Assembly (NCBI GenBank): GCA_964532465.1
Contig: CAZHHX010000002.1
Span: forward strand, 1 to 64,000
Direction of reading: 5' to 3'
Length of the DNA: 64,000 nt
Source of the DNA: JAPLKB01 sp964532465
GTDB taxonomy: Bacteria > Desulfobacterota > Syntrophorhabdia > Syntrophorhabdales > Syntrophorhabdaceae
How positions within the stretch are numbered: the first letter of the stretch is position 1; every line of letters starts with the position of its first letter. The translations under genes and the position numbers were made by a program. Positions 43,678-54,120 of the stretch are shown here, piece by piece. The notes under the pieces were generated by a model that was not told the origin of the DNA, made no database searches, and was given only the letters and a program-made list of their open reading frames with translations.

Positions 43678-46094
43678 TCCCGATGATTCTTTTCGGATTC
43701 CTGACTGTAACCATCCTAACGATGTGTGCGCCTCACGTTTTCGGATGCGGCACATCTTACTACTATTCAGTATTCACGTACAATTATCCCGACAAACCGC
43801 TTGATGATTTCGTAAGAGGCAATCTCGGCATTATTAATCCAAACTCACCCCGGGGATATCTCTATGTTGTTTACCGTTATCTTTCAAATAAGCCGTTTAA
43901 TTCTGATGAACAAAAATCAATACTAACGTTCTACTCCAAAAGAAAAAATGGGGAATTTCAAAACGAAGCTATAGAAGAAATGTCAAAAGCATGGGTAGAG
44001 GCAAGAAAAATGGTTCCTAATTCAAAAACTATAGATATCAAAATTTATGCCTCACTTAATGATGATTATAGCCATAGTTTTTTAAATATTTCGCCCGATG
44101 CCTTTCGGGTAGCCACAGAAACTTTAAAAGACAGGATTGCAATATACGGAGCAGGAAGTCAAATCATACGAGATTGGCTGAATTCTCAGGATATTGTCTT
44201 TTCCAATCCAGTTAGGGATCAAAAAAAAGGAGGATATGCTGTCATACCGGATTCTACCCAGGGACTTCATTCTTTAGCAAAACCAGTTAAAGTTAAGAAG
44301 AAAGGAGGATATGCTGTCATACCGGATTCTCCTGACCCGGAACTTCCCCCCTTAGCAAAGGCGGATAGGATGTATCAAAGGGCATCCGCACATTTTTATG
44401 CAGGGAACTACGATGACGCTGTACAATTGTATCGCGAGATATGGCAGGATTTTCTATCACCATGGTCAAGAACGGCAAGGTTTATGATAGCCAGATGCCT
44501 ATTGAGAAAAGCAATACTAAATTCGAGTGATCACCTCGATAAGAACTTAGTAAAATTGGCAGAAGCCGATCTTAAACAGATTCTAAAAGATCAGAATCTA
44601 AAGGATTTCCATGCATCTGCCGCCCGTTTACTGGCGTATTTGTATTTGCACTGCCAACCGGAGGAACGGCTTTATGAACTGTCTCAAACATTACTTCAAG
44701 CCACCAACGGTGATAACCTCTTTCAGGACTTATGGGACTACACAGTTCTACTTGATAAGTACGAACAAAAAACCTGTACAGAAGATGAAAACCGAACAGA
44801 GATGTTAAAAGATTTTACCAGACGACCGGATGAAGTCAGAAAAGATGACATGACCGACTGGATATTTACATTCCAATCAACCAGCCCGAAATCGCTTGAA
44901 CATGCACTGATCAGATGGAGGCAGACAAAATCACTTCCCTGGCTCATTGCATGCCTGAGTAAAATTAGGGGTGATGATACAAATATTATTGACGTCTTAT
45001 CGGCATCGGAAAATATTTCCGTCAATTCCCCCGGCTATGTTATGGTCATTTTCCATCGAGTAAGATTACTTGCTGAATCAGGGAATCGGGATAAAGCACG
45101 AGAGGCTATAAATGATATCCTTTCCCGAAGGGAGTCACTATCCCAATCGGTGCTCAACCTCTTGTTTGCTGAAAGAACATCTCTTGCTAAAAATATGGAC
45201 GATTTCCTTACGTATGCTCAACGTAAACCAGCTACAATAATCTTATGGAGCCCTGATGAAGTGATTGATGGGCTTAATCAGCTCAAAGACATAGGACACT
45301 ATAAAAAAGGCGAGCGCCTCCTTGATGCTGATATTGCAATAATGTTGAACCGAGATTTTTCTCTTGATTTGCTGAAGACGATTGCCGTCTCATATAAACT
45401 CGATACCAATATCCGGCGGGAAGTTGCACTCAGAGTTTGGACACGTGCCGTTCTCATGGGGCGCAATGACATAGGACAAGATATCATACCTGTACTGGAA
45501 GAACTGGTTCCTGAAATCAGAAAGGAGGATCTCCAGGGGTATATCCAGGCTAAAGAAGTTGATGCGCAGAGATTTGCAGTTGCCTATCTGCTGCTCAAGA
45601 ATCCAGGCTTAACACCAATTATGGGTGCAGGCCTCCCAAGAGAAAAACCCCTAGACCAGATAGGCAGTTACAAGAACAATGATGGAAGGTGGTGGTGCGA
45701 TAGACCTTCACCGGAATACAGTTATAAGACGGAATCAAGTTTACAGGAACGGGCAGCCATACCGGGTATTTCGTTACAGTTGCTTTATCCTGACAAAAAA
45801 ATACCGACTCCGACCTTTCTTGAAGAAAATGAAAGAAAGGCAGCAATAAAAGATTGGAAAATACTTTCTGCCCTTGATGCTGCGCCTAATTTCCTGACAA
45901 AGCAAGTACTTGCCTGGGCGCAAAACCATCCCGATGATCCACGGGTGCCGGAGGCGCTACACCTTGCTGTCAGGGCAACACAATACGGTTGCACCAACAA
46001 TGCCACTTCAGAGTTATCTAAAAAAGCCTTTCAGATGCTTCATCGAAGATACCCGAAGAGCGATTGGGCGACAAAAACAAAATACTGGTATTAA
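43659..46094 (+). CDS. Large exported protein with TPR-like helical repeats
   Basis: The 811-residue protein has an N-terminal signal sequence ending in CAPHVFGCGTSYYYS, where a lipidated or free Cys is possible. A TPR-like unit is clear (ADRMYQRASAHFYAGNYDDAVQLYREIW near residue 229), and helical repeats continue to the C-terminus. A 25-residue segment with KKGGYAVIPDS is tandemly duplicated near residues 185-234. The family is not recognised. Overlap with the DUF3142 gene implies one functional unit. GAGG precedes the ATG. Confidence 0.65.
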   Translation: MARKTIIPMILFGFLTVTILTMCAPHVFGCGTSYYYSVFTYNYPDKPLDDFVRGNLGIINPNSPRGYLYVVYRYLSNKPFNSDEQKSILTFYSKRKNGEFQNEAIEEMSKAWVEARKMVPNSKTIDIKIYASLNDDYSHSFLNISPDAFRVATETLKDRIAIYGAGSQIIRDWLNSQDIVFSNPVRDQKKGGYAVIPDSTQGLHSLAKPVKVKKKGGYAVIPDSPDPELPPLAKADRMYQRASAHFYAGNYDDAVQLYREIWQDFLSPWSRTARFMIARCLLRKAILNSSDHLDKNLVKLAEADLKQILKDQNLKDFHASAARLLAYLYLHCQPEERLYELSQTLLQATNGDNLFQDLWDYTVLLDKYEQKTCTEDENRTEMLKDFTRRPDEVRKDDMTDWIFTFQSTSPKSLEHALIRWRQTKSLPWLIACLSKIRGDDTNIIDVLSASENISVNSPGYVMVIFHRVRLLAESGNRDKAREAINDILSRRESLSQSVLNLLFAERTSLAKNMDDFLTYAQRKPATIILWSPDEVIDGLNQLKDIGHYKKGERLLDADIAIMLNRDFSLDLLKTIAVSYKLDTNIRREVALRVWTRAVLMGRNDIGQDIIPVLEELVPEIRKEDLQGYIQAKEVDAQRFAVAYLLLKNPGLTPIMGAGLPREKPLDQIGSYKNNDGRWWCDRPSPEYSYKTESSLQERAAIPGISLQLLYPDKKIPTPTFLEENERKAAIKDWKILSALDAAPNFLTKQVLAWAQNHPDDPRVPEALHLAVRATQYGCTNNATSELSKKAFQMLHRRYPKSDWATKTKYWY
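44211..44360 (+). repeat. 75-bp tandem duplication within a gene
   Basis: Two in-frame copies of a 75-base unit lie side by side. A 30-base core is identical at 44226-44255 and 44301-44330 and encodes KGGYAVIPDS; the flanks (ccagtta before, ttagcaaa after) are also shared. Confidence 0.9.
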
Positions 46095-46154
46095 AATAAG
46101 AATCAAAACGTATGTTTACACTGACAATTCTACAATAGGACTATCGCAAAGCAT

Positions 46155-47075
46155 TTACTGAATCCATTCATCAGCAAATTCTTTTTTAGCTTGAGACACT
46201 TTCTTATCCAGATTCTGCTTTCCCACGTATTTTTTTTCCTTATTTTTATTCTGTTCCCACCACACACGGCCTTTTTCTCTGAACTTTTCCGAGCGCAGTT
46301 CCAGATAAGGGTGGGTCATAAAGTATTCCCGTACAGGATCGCTTGGCCTGGAGGCGGCGCTTTTAGGTATTGGACTGTTTTTGTAGCCAAGGAGAGACGC
46401 AAAGGCATTTCCTGTTGCCAGCGGATCATATACGGTATTGAGAATAAGGGCATAGGCGTATTCGTCCGCTTCGTCCTCATGGGTCTTGCTGTATGTGTGG
46501 CGCAGCATAATATTAACGGCAAAATCGGCAAGTTTTCCCAGAGATGAATTGCCCATCTTTTTTGTTAAAAGCTGGAATCTTACTATCTCAAGACAGTGCG
46601 ACAGTTCGATGTGTCCCATTTCATGAGCCAATACTGATACCAATTCCGATTCGCTTTTAAGTGTTTTCAAGAGCCCCTGCGTAACACAGATTATTCCTCC
46701 CGGGAGGGCAAAGGCATTCGGCTGGGAGTAAGGGAGAATATATACCCTGTATGTAAAGGGTTTTTTCGCAAAACGCGACATATAATTCATGATATCGTTA
46801 AGATATATGTATTCCGGGCTGCTTTTATTCACACTGTATTCATATCTTAGCGCAATGGCTTCACCATATCTTTTCTCATCCAGCGCGTTTATAGGCATGA
46901 TCCTTGTGAGCGCCCTGTTCATAGACTGCGGCGCTTTACCGAATAATTGATAGGCAGGGGCCAGTGTTGAGTGGAACACGGTTCTGGGCTGTTCTTTATA
47001 AATGACCCATATCAGGCATGCGCCTGCCGTAAAAATCAATATGATGAGAAGGAGGCGTATTCGTCTGATATTCAT
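46155..47075 (-). CDS. M48 family zinc metalloprotease
   Basis: The 306-residue protein has one N-terminal membrane segment or signal anchor (LLLIILIFTAGACLIWVIY) and an M48-type peptidase domain with the zinc motif LAHEMGHIELSH near residue 149 and the third ligand in THEDEADEYAYALI near 201. A charged Lys-rich tail follows. It probably degrades misfolded envelope proteins. Its ATG overlaps the stop of the DUF2339 gene (TAATG), so the two are coupled. Confidence 0.85.
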   Translation of the reverse strand: MNIRRIRLLLIILIFTAGACLIWVIYKEQPRTVFHSTLAPAYQLFGKAPQSMNRALTRIMPINALDEKRYGEAIALRYEYSVNKSSPEYIYLNDIMNYMSRFAKKPFTYRVYILPYSQPNAFALPGGIICVTQGLLKTLKSESELVSVLAHEMGHIELSHCLEIVRFQLLTKKMGNSSLGKLADFAVNIMLRHTYSKTHEDEADEYAYALILNTVYDPLATGNAFASLLGYKNSPIPKSAASRPSDPVREYFMTHPYLELRSEKFREKGRVWWEQNKNKEKKYVGKQNLDKKVSQAKKEFADEWIQ

Positions 47076-50000
47076 TAGAACCTCTCCTTGTATTTGTTGT
47101 AGAGTGAATTCATGGCGAGCATCAGTATGCCCACACCGAGAAAAACAAAGGCTCTTGTGATGGTGCTGGAACGTGATAAGTCATAAATAAGAAGACGGAG
47201 GAGGCAACCCACAAGGCATCCCATGGATAAATAGCGAAAATGGTTTTCTCTCAGAATAATGCTCAGAACAAAGACAAAAAAGGCCTCAAGAACCCAGAGC
47301 AGCGTCAGTATTGATTTATCAAAGGACCAATACAGAAAGAAGGCGATTGACATAAAAAGAGGATAAAATACGCACAGGTTCATTCTCGTATGAACCTTTT
47401 GCGATAATCCCGCCAATAATTTATCCGGAAAGGGAGAGGTTATGCTTTCGAGACCATTTTTCCTGTAAAAGTATCCGATATAGACAAACTGCAGGAGCAT
47501 CGACAGGCAGCTTGCAACCCAGGGCTGGTCAATCAACTTTATTGAGGGCGAAGCAAGCGTTCCCGATACAAAGGCAACGTTGAATGCCGCCATCCAGAAA
47601 AATACTATTGAGTACAATCTGAATCTCGATAAAGTCTCTGAAAATAATCTGCCCACAGCAAAGAGAGTTATTGCCATTAGAATCCATCCTGCCGGATACC
47701 ACTGCGAAGGCGCTTCCAGGGCAATTATAAGCATTGTAAAGAGGATTATCAATTCCCAGAAAAGGGAGCGCATGATGTTCCATGTCTTGTGTATTTTCAA
47801 TGTCTCCGGTATCTTTGAAATGGCAAAATAGAAAAAAACAATAAGAGAAAAGAGCTCAACAAGAAAACGGAGCTTAAAAATCCCGATATATAACTCCGAT
47901 TGCAGGTGAACAGTAATATGACGGATAATAAAGAGCGCGACAAAGCAATACGCGGCCTGGAGAAGGTATTTCTCCGGCATATTATCAGGATCGCCGGTTC
48001 TCTCCTGTTTTTTTCCATTAAAAACAGCTATTTCAAGATAGACAACAGATAGAATGAGCCAGTAAATACCGGGAAGGAACTCGGAAATATAGTTTGATGC
48101 GGCCCAGCATAGAAAAGCAAGATGTATTGAAAAAAGGTAAATACCGGGCCATAAAATATCTTTTTTAGCATTCTCGAAAAAGGACCATTTTGCGCATGAA
48201 ACACTCAACGGCAGCATGGGCAGTCCGTAAACTATCGCTACCAACCCATCCTCTTTGATATCTCCCAGGATATGTATCCATGTAATAATATGGGCGCCGG
48301 TAAGGAAAATAAAAAGCCCGGCAGCAAGTCCGTCGGACTGCGTTCTTTGTCTTATAAAGAATAACAGCACTCCTGCCAAGGCTAAAAGATAGCCCGACCA
48401 GATATACTTGTGTAAATAGAGAAACAGCGGAATTAATAAAATGCCGATAAAGATTCCGCTTATTGAAATATTGCCCGTCCTTACATTATTTGACTTAAGC
48501 ATGAAAAATTCCGGCCATTTATCTTTTATACTTTCCAGATAACTATTGAAAGCCGTTTGAATGATAATAATCGCGGCCAGAATAATGGAATTTTTTATGG
48601 TAATCTCAACATTATTAAAATCGATAAGCGCAAGAGCTATGCTGATAATTGCAACAAGAGAAACAACGTGCAGTATGGCCCCGATCTCTTTAAATATCTT
48701 TTCTTCCTCTTTTATCATAACTGCCAGAAAAAGCAGCGCTTCCATGTACATTGCAGCCGCGATAAACATGACATCAATTTTCCACCTGCCGAGCGTGTAA
48801 AGACCGAAAATCGCGATAGATTGCGCTATAAGAGTGTCCGTTATGTAAAGCCACCTTATACCGAAGACTTTTGCCCTGCGGGCAAGGATAAAGGCAGCAA
48901 CAGAGGCAGCAAGAAGAACGGGGGTATTCCATTTTGATCCTGCAGAGTAGAGAAGAAAACCTAAAACCATAAAAAACCAGTTCGTTAAATGACAAAGGAA
49001 AGGACTTATTTCAAATTCCTTTGAATTATATATTTTCCGGTAATGAACAAAACACGCGGCAATCCCCACGGACGCGACAGAAGCAATGCCCACAGCTCTT
49101 GATAATAAAGGAATGGAAATAACGCTGAAAAAACCCATTGAACTGTACCAGTAGAAGTGATACGCGGCGGATGCTAAAATTGTTATGAGCAGGTGCGGTT
49201 CCCATTTGTTTTTATATGAGAAGTCGATGCCGAAGAGTGTTACCACAACAGCTATTATGAGACTGATATGAGATTGAGGACCTATGGAAAGGGTAATCAG
49301 GCTCAATACGATATGAAAAGCGGCAAAGAATTGTCTGCCGCCCAGGAAGCCGATATATATATTAAGGGCAATGCCTGTAACAAGAAAGGACATTGCTTGC
49401 GCTGGGCTGTCAATCCATTTCAATCCTATTATCCATCCCGAACCGAGGCATGAAAAAAGCAGGATAGCCCCGGAACTGCTCCTGATCCACCCTGACAGAT
49501 TCAGCCAGTCCGGTTTTCTTTTCATTATGATTGAGACAATAAAAAGGCATAAAGCGAAAAGAATAATCATAAGAAATCTGTAAAAGGGCTCCATCTTAAG
49601 GGCCGCGTAAATACCTATGAAACTCACGCCCATAACCATTACTGCCGCCCCTATTATGCCTGTCCAATTCTCAACAAACTTTTGTTCGAGGATTTTCCAT
49701 GTATTTCTGTCGATTATTTCTGTTTGAGGTTTCTTATCTTTTACAGGTACTTCCTTTGTTTCTGAAAGGTCAGATTTTACTGCCTCATTCCTGTGTGTTG
49801 TCTCATGCCGGACAAAAGTTTCGGGTTTTACGTCTTCTCTTCCCGTTGTTGTCTCGTGGGGAATTTGCTGCAATGTTGCCGCAGGTTCACTAACTGAAAC
49901 AGTTTCCGGAACAACAGCGGTCTTCTCTTTTTGTGCCGTTCCCGCTTGTTCTACTGTTTCCGGAGACTTGTTGAAACTCAGTGCAAGAAGCTTTTTTTCT

Positions 50001-50110
50001 AATTCAAATATTCTCTTTTCCAGTAAATTGATTTTTGTCTTAAGATCACCCAATCTTGTTAATGCGATTACAGCAGTTGCAAGAGCAGCAAGCACTAAAA
50101 GATATTGCAT
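47075..50110 (-). CDS. DUF2339 polytopic membrane protein
   Basis: I place the start at the ATG at 50110 (MQYLLVLAAL), preceded by GGGGGA, giving about 1011 residues. One membrane segment is followed by a short coiled coil (LKTKINLLEKRIFELEKKLLAL), a Glu/Thr-rich linker of about 90 residues, the conserved WKILEQKFVENWTGIIGAAVMVMGV entry to the DUF2339 domain near residue 140, and then some 25 or more membrane segments to the C-terminus. The function of DUF2339 is unknown. It shares a transcript with the M48 protease. Confidence 0.8.
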   Translation of the reverse strand: MQYLLVLAALATAVIALTRLGDLKTKINLLEKRIFELEKKLLALSFNKSPETVEQAGTAQKEKTAVVPETVSVSEPAATLQQIPHETTTGREDVKPETFVRHETTHRNEAVKSDLSETKEVPVKDKKPQTEIIDRNTWKILEQKFVENWTGIIGAAVMVMGVSFIGIYAALKMEPFYRFLMIILFALCLFIVSIIMKRKPDWLNLSGWIRSSSGAILLFSCLGSGWIIGLKWIDSPAQAMSFLVTGIALNIYIGFLGGRQFFAAFHIVLSLITLSIGPQSHISLIIAVVVTLFGIDFSYKNKWEPHLLITILASAAYHFYWYSSMGFFSVISIPLLSRAVGIASVASVGIAACFVHYRKIYNSKEFEISPFLCHLTNWFFMVLGFLLYSAGSKWNTPVLLAASVAAFILARRAKVFGIRWLYITDTLIAQSIAIFGLYTLGRWKIDVMFIAAAMYMEALLFLAVMIKEEEKIFKEIGAILHVVSLVAIISIALALIDFNNVEITIKNSIILAAIIIIQTAFNSYLESIKDKWPEFFMLKSNNVRTGNISISGIFIGILLIPLFLYLHKYIWSGYLLALAGVLLFFIRQRTQSDGLAAGLFIFLTGAHIITWIHILGDIKEDGLVAIVYGLPMLPLSVSCAKWSFFENAKKDILWPGIYLFSIHLAFLCWAASNYISEFLPGIYWLILSVVYLEIAVFNGKKQERTGDPDNMPEKYLLQAAYCFVALFIIRHITVHLQSELYIGIFKLRFLVELFSLIVFFYFAISKIPETLKIHKTWNIMRSLFWELIILFTMLIIALEAPSQWYPAGWILMAITLFAVGRLFSETLSRFRLYSIVFFWMAAFNVAFVSGTLASPSIKLIDQPWVASCLSMLLQFVYIGYFYRKNGLESITSPFPDKLLAGLSQKVHTRMNLCVFYPLFMSIAFFLYWSFDKSILTLLWVLEAFFVFVLSIILRENHFRYLSMGCLVGCLLRLLIYDLSRSSTITRAFVFLGVGILMLAMNSLYNKYKERF

Positions 50111-50396
50111 AGATTCCCCCACAATTTTTTATTAACAGGATACTTGGTTATTTTTTGCTGTTCACGGCTGAATTGACCCCCTGTATATATTTCTCTTAAT
50201 ATTTGATAAAAAAAATGTCAAGATATTTTGTTTTATCCCCGGCTTTTTTTCAATACGGCCAGAATTTTCTGTTTTTTAAGTTTTTTTTCACTTCAAGCAG
50301 ACAGGCCGGAGCTATGGTCTGACCGAGCATGGCTGAAATCATCTATTTTGGGCTAAAGAAACAAAAACAGTAGTAATCCTAAGGCATTAAAAGGAA

Positions 50397-51125
50397 TTAT
50401 GAAGCTTCTGCAACAAGAGGCAGACTGTCTCCCTGCAACTCTTTTTTGTCAAAATCACCATAGTATGAGATATCGGTGAAACCGGCCCTTTTCAATGCGT
50501 TATTCAGTTCCTGCTTTCTAACAGGACAGAGAAGAATTGTATTTTCCACAATTTTCTTCGATTCTTTTACAGTCAGTATGGTCCTGAATTTAATGAGATT
50601 ATTTTTATCATCATAGTCATAGAATCTTTCAAAGATAATGATGTTATTTTCTATAAGCGGCAGTTTATTTATATTGTGATCCAGAATATGGTCGTAGTTG
50701 AGTATCTGAAGAAGGAACCTGCCTTTATCTTTTAATACAGCCTTTACCTGCTTGCAGAATGATTCTATCTCTGGAAGACCGGTTAAATGGACAAGGGTGT
50801 TGCCGAAACAGAGAACTGCGTCAAAAGCAGGCGCAGTGAAATAACGCTTGATCTCTATCATATCCAGCCGGGTAAATTCAGAACGGGTTTCATTTTTCGC
50901 TTTTTCCCCGGCCTTATGCAGCATTGTTGCATCATCATCTATGCCGATGGCGTGAAAGCCCATATCTGCCAGAGCTATAACAAGATCGCCCGTACCGCAT
51001 CCGGCATCCAATACTTTCTTTGCCATATATGGCTCATCAATACAGTTTTTTACAAAATCAATGTGGGCCTTGTTGAAGGGAAAAATATAATCGTAGTACT
51101 CCGCTATTTCTTCATAAAAAGACAT
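50397..51125 (-). CDS. Class I SAM-dependent methyltransferase
   Basis: The 242-residue protein has a standard SAM-binding fold: VLDAGCGTGDLVIALA near residues 38-53, GIDDDATMLHKA near 61, FDAVLCFGNTLVHL near 101 and a late GFTDISYYGDF. The substrate cannot be told. AAGGAG precedes the ATG. It follows the HAD phosphatase gene by 14 bases on the same strand. Confidence 0.8.
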   Translation of the reverse strand: MSFYEEIAEYYDYIFPFNKAHIDFVKNCIDEPYMAKKVLDAGCGTGDLVIALADMGFHAIGIDDDATMLHKAGEKAKNETRSEFTRLDMIEIKRYFTAPAFDAVLCFGNTLVHLTGLPEIESFCKQVKAVLKDKGRFLLQILNYDHILDHNINKLPLIENNIIIFERFYDYDDKNNLIKFRTILTVKESKKIVENTILLCPVRKQELNNALKRAGFTDISYYGDFDKKELQGDSLPLVAEAS

Positions 51126-51139
51126 TTATTCTCCTTTGT

Positions 51140-51676
51140 CTAAAGAACCTCTTTTTTAAGGTACAGGAACGTTTCTGTAAGATCATCGAATAAAACACAA
51201 TCTTCCTTTTCATTCCAGGGCATCTTTAACCCTACACCTATTATACCGGCCTTCACTGCTTTTTTAAGGGTTACGGGGCTGTCATCAACAATAGCGCTGC
51301 AATCGTCAAAGAGGACCGTTTTGTCATGACTGATGTGAAGCTCGTCAAATATAAGATTGTTATGTTTTAACCACTTCTCTGTGGCATCAAAAGTGCCCTT
51401 CTCTCTGTGGCTTGCAACAATTACATGGAATCCGCTCTCTTTGAGCATAAAGAGGAAATGTCCTGCCTGCGGATAGGGGGGAAACTTTTCCTGATCCATA
51501 TGAATATCCCTGATAATGCCGTAAAATTCTTTTGGAGTAATATATGTCTTCCAGAAATCGAAAGTGTGCCAGCCTGTGGGAGGAGAAAAATCAGGATTAA
51601 CCCTTGTAATGCGCTCATAAAAAACAGAAGCAAAATCCCATAGGGTGTTATCAATATCGACAATAATTTTTTTCAT
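51140..51676 (-). CDS. HAD-like phosphatase, 5'(3')-nucleotidase type
   Basis: I use the ATG at 51676 (178 residues), preceded by GGAAAG, rather than the frame opening at 51739. The HAD motif I is IIVDIDNTLWDF (nucleophile Asp followed by D-N-T), motif II is VASHREKG near residue 88, and the acidic motif is AIVDDSPVTL near 129. The sequence is close in layout to NT5C-type deoxynucleotidases, but the true substrate is open. It probably forms a two-gene unit with the methyltransferase. Confidence 0.7.
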   Translation of the reverse strand: MKKIIVDIDNTLWDFASVFYERITRVNPDFSPPTGWHTFDFWKTYITPKEFYGIIRDIHMDQEKFPPYPQAGHFLFMLKESGFHVIVASHREKGTFDATEKWLKHNNLIFDELHISHDKTVLFDDCSAIVDDSPVTLKKAVKAGIIGVGLKMPWNEKEDCVLFDDLTETFLYLKKEVL

Positions 51677-51735
51677 AACTTTCCAAAACCCCTGAAAGAA
51701 GAGAGTAAAATCATCCCTTCCGCCGAACAATGCAG

Positions 51736-53445
51736 TCAATTATTCGCATTGTCTGTAATATAAAACAGCCTGCTCCCTTTTTTAAGCAAATCGTCTTTAA
51801 AAAACGTCATCATATCATTCTCGTCAACAACCATAAGAGGCTTGATATTTTCCTTCATTATCAGTTCTTTACAGAGATTTTCATCTTCAATTCTTCCCTG
51901 TGCGACAAACAACTCTTTCCCCCCTGAATTGATTGAATGAAAAATCCTTGTATCATCAAGGGCGGACACAAAAAAAGGCGCGGCAATATATGAAGAGCTG
52001 ATCGCGCAATGGATTGCAAAATTTTTTTCAATTTTTTCAGCAAATACTTTATCAAAAATTCTGAGAACAACCTTGATATGTTTATTTAAACCCAGCGCGT
52101 TCAGCCCCGTCTCAAGGTTGTTCATATCATCATCTGTCGCGCAGATTATTGCCTTTGCCTGTTCCACCGCGGCGTTAATAAGAGTTTCCTCCAATGCGGC
52201 ATCCGCGATAACGAATGAAACACCCATTCCACGCAAATTCTGAATAAACCTGTTCTCAGGATTTTTTTCAATAATTACGACTTGTTCATCTGCAAGAAGA
52301 AGATTTTCCAGTATCCGCATCCCCACATCTCCGAGACCGCACACAATCGTATGGTTTCGAAGCTTCATTTTTCTGTGTCCCATAAGGAGCTCAATCCGCT
52401 TCTTTACCATGCTGTTCGTGAAAATGGCAAAAATGGTTCCTAAAAGGACAGTTCCTGACATCATAAGGATGATCCCTACAATCTTGGCAATATCCGATGA
52501 GTCTTTCAGATTGATGTCGCCGAATCCTACTGTTGTCAGAATAGTAACTACAAAATAAACGGAACTTATTATGCTGAGATTTTCGGAAAAGTGAAAAAAT
52601 ACGACGCAGCATACTACAATAGCTGCCAATGTTAGAAGCGTACCGGTGAGGATGCTGTCCGAAGGAATAAGAGAGGAGAACATCTCTTTATGCCTCCATT
52701 CTTTTGCGGGTTTTGATGGTGTATGAATCCTGCCGTTTATACCGGAAATATCTTTTGCCTGCATCAAAGTGGAGAAACATAGTATGTTATCGGAGATGTT
52801 TATGACATCTTCGCCATCAGAAATTATCTTTCCATTTACTGCTGCAATTTTTACATCTTTTTTCTCTTCAATATCAGAGACCTTCTCCGGACAATCCAGG
52901 AGAGAGGCTCCTTTCGTCTCAAAAAAGCATACAATGTCGTTACCTGTCCTGAAGGAAAAAACATGTTTATTAAGCAGTGCAGAACCGGCAAAACCGGGAG
53001 ATGCTGTCCTGGACACGCTAATCACCTTCACATTTGTTATACTCTCTTCAATCTTTCTTGCAAGATTCGTATTAAATGCACGCATAATGATTTTTATATG
53101 CTTATTTATTTCAGCGGCATGAAGCGCGGCCTGAAGATTGAATTGATCATCCTCTGATACAAGAACCAGTGACGATGCATTTCCAAGACCGCTGTTTTCC
53201 ATGGTCCTGAGATCTTTTATGTCGGCAATGACTACCTCTATGCCGGTATTCTCCATTTTTTCAAGGTGTTCCGAATCAGCAGGGGCAACAACGATCACAG
53301 AATATCCTCTTAAACGCATAAACTCAGCTATTCTTAATCCTACATTAGAAAGGCCATAAATGATTGTACGGTCAGCGGACATCTTTTTCAGAATACATTT
53401 TTTCCGGTTCTTTGTAAATTCATTGATGAGTATCTGAAAAGACAT
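51736..53445 (-). CDS. Potassium channel with RCK (TrkA-N) domains on both sides of the pore
   Basis: The 569-residue protein has an N-terminal TrkA-N Rossmann domain (TIIYGLSNVGLRIAEFM near residue 27), a two-helix pore module with the selectivity filter TTVGFGD near 315, and a second TrkA-N domain (HTIVCGLGDVGMRILEN near 370) with TrkA-C-like end. Most bacterial channels have RCK only after the pore; an extra RCK before it is unusual. Neither start at 53445 nor the alternative at 53382 (MSADRT) has a good ribosome site. Ligands such as NAD(H) or nucleotides are likely for the Rossmann domains. Confidence 0.85.
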   Translation of the reverse strand: MSFQILINEFTKNRKKCILKKMSADRTIIYGLSNVGLRIAEFMRLRGYSVIVVAPADSEHLEKMENTGIEVVIADIKDLRTMENSGLGNASSLVLVSEDDQFNLQAALHAAEINKHIKIIMRAFNTNLARKIEESITNVKVISVSRTASPGFAGSALLNKHVFSFRTGNDIVCFFETKGASLLDCPEKVSDIEEKKDVKIAAVNGKIISDGEDVINISDNILCFSTLMQAKDISGINGRIHTPSKPAKEWRHKEMFSSLIPSDSILTGTLLTLAAIVVCCVVFFHFSENLSIISSVYFVVTILTTVGFGDINLKDSSDIAKIVGIILMMSGTVLLGTIFAIFTNSMVKKRIELLMGHRKMKLRNHTIVCGLGDVGMRILENLLLADEQVVIIEKNPENRFIQNLRGMGVSFVIADAALEETLINAAVEQAKAIICATDDDMNNLETGLNALGLNKHIKVVLRIFDKVFAEKIEKNFAIHCAISSSYIAAPFFVSALDDTRIFHSINSGGKELFVAQGRIEDENLCKELIMKENIKPLMVVDENDMMTFFKDDLLKKGSRLFYITDNANN

Positions 53446-53599
53446 TCTGTAAATGTTTTTTTGTTTTTTGTACTATTCTGGGACAGATGCTTCAGCAAGG
53501 ATTACATCGGTTCTGTTTTGAAGACCCTGTAAGAGATTCAGTTTGCATGGCAGTGGTCAGCATATAGAAAAATTGCATTAAAAGAATTGTTTTACTGTC

Positions 53600-54052
53600 T
53601 CACTTAGCACCCTTGACTACCGGCAGGTCCTGGGCCTTCCATTTAACGATATCGCCATCGATTCGGAACAATTCCCTGAAACCCTGTTTTGTCATTATGC
53701 CTATTGCGTCGCTGCTTCTTCTTCCTGTTCTGCAATACACGAAATAAGTTTTATTTTTATCAAGTTTATTGAGATCCTCAACAAAGGTATCCGAATGGTA
53801 GTTAATATTGACAGCGCCCTCAATATGGCCGCTTTCAAACTCCTCAGGCGTACGGATATCAAGAATAACAAAATCAGGGTTTGTTTTATTCTTCCAGATA
53901 AGATCGTATCCCTCCTTCGGAGACAGCTTTTTAATAATTGTGACCTTTTCAGTCTGGGCATTACAAGTAAAAGCCGTGCAGATAGTCACCAGAACAGCAA
54001 TTAACAATATCTGCAAAAACAAGAAAGAATGTTTTCCTTTAAACTTATTCAT
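53600..54052 (-). CDS. Exported rhodanese-like protein
   Basis: From the ATG at 54052, which has GGAG 7 bases upstream, the product has 150 residues: a signal peptide (MNKFKGKHSFLFLQILLIAV...), then one rhodanese domain with FVILDIRTPEEFESGHIEGAVNI near residue 60 and the active-site loop YCRTGRRS near 105 (Cys nucleophile present). It may carry persulfide sulfur or act in sulfide-related reactions in the periplasm. It is monocistronic. Confidence 0.85.
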   Translation of the reverse strand: MNKFKGKHSFLFLQILLIAVLVTICTAFTCNAQTEKVTIIKKLSPKEGYDLIWKNKTNPDFVILDIRTPEEFESGHIEGAVNINYHSDTFVEDLNKLDKNKTYFVYCRTGRRSSDAIGIMTKQGFRELFRIDGDIVKWKAQDLPVVKGAK

Positions 54053-54120
54053 CTTTTTCTCCACTTCCGATTAACTTAATCTAATCATAACATTAAAATT
54101 CTTATAATGCTTAAATCAAA

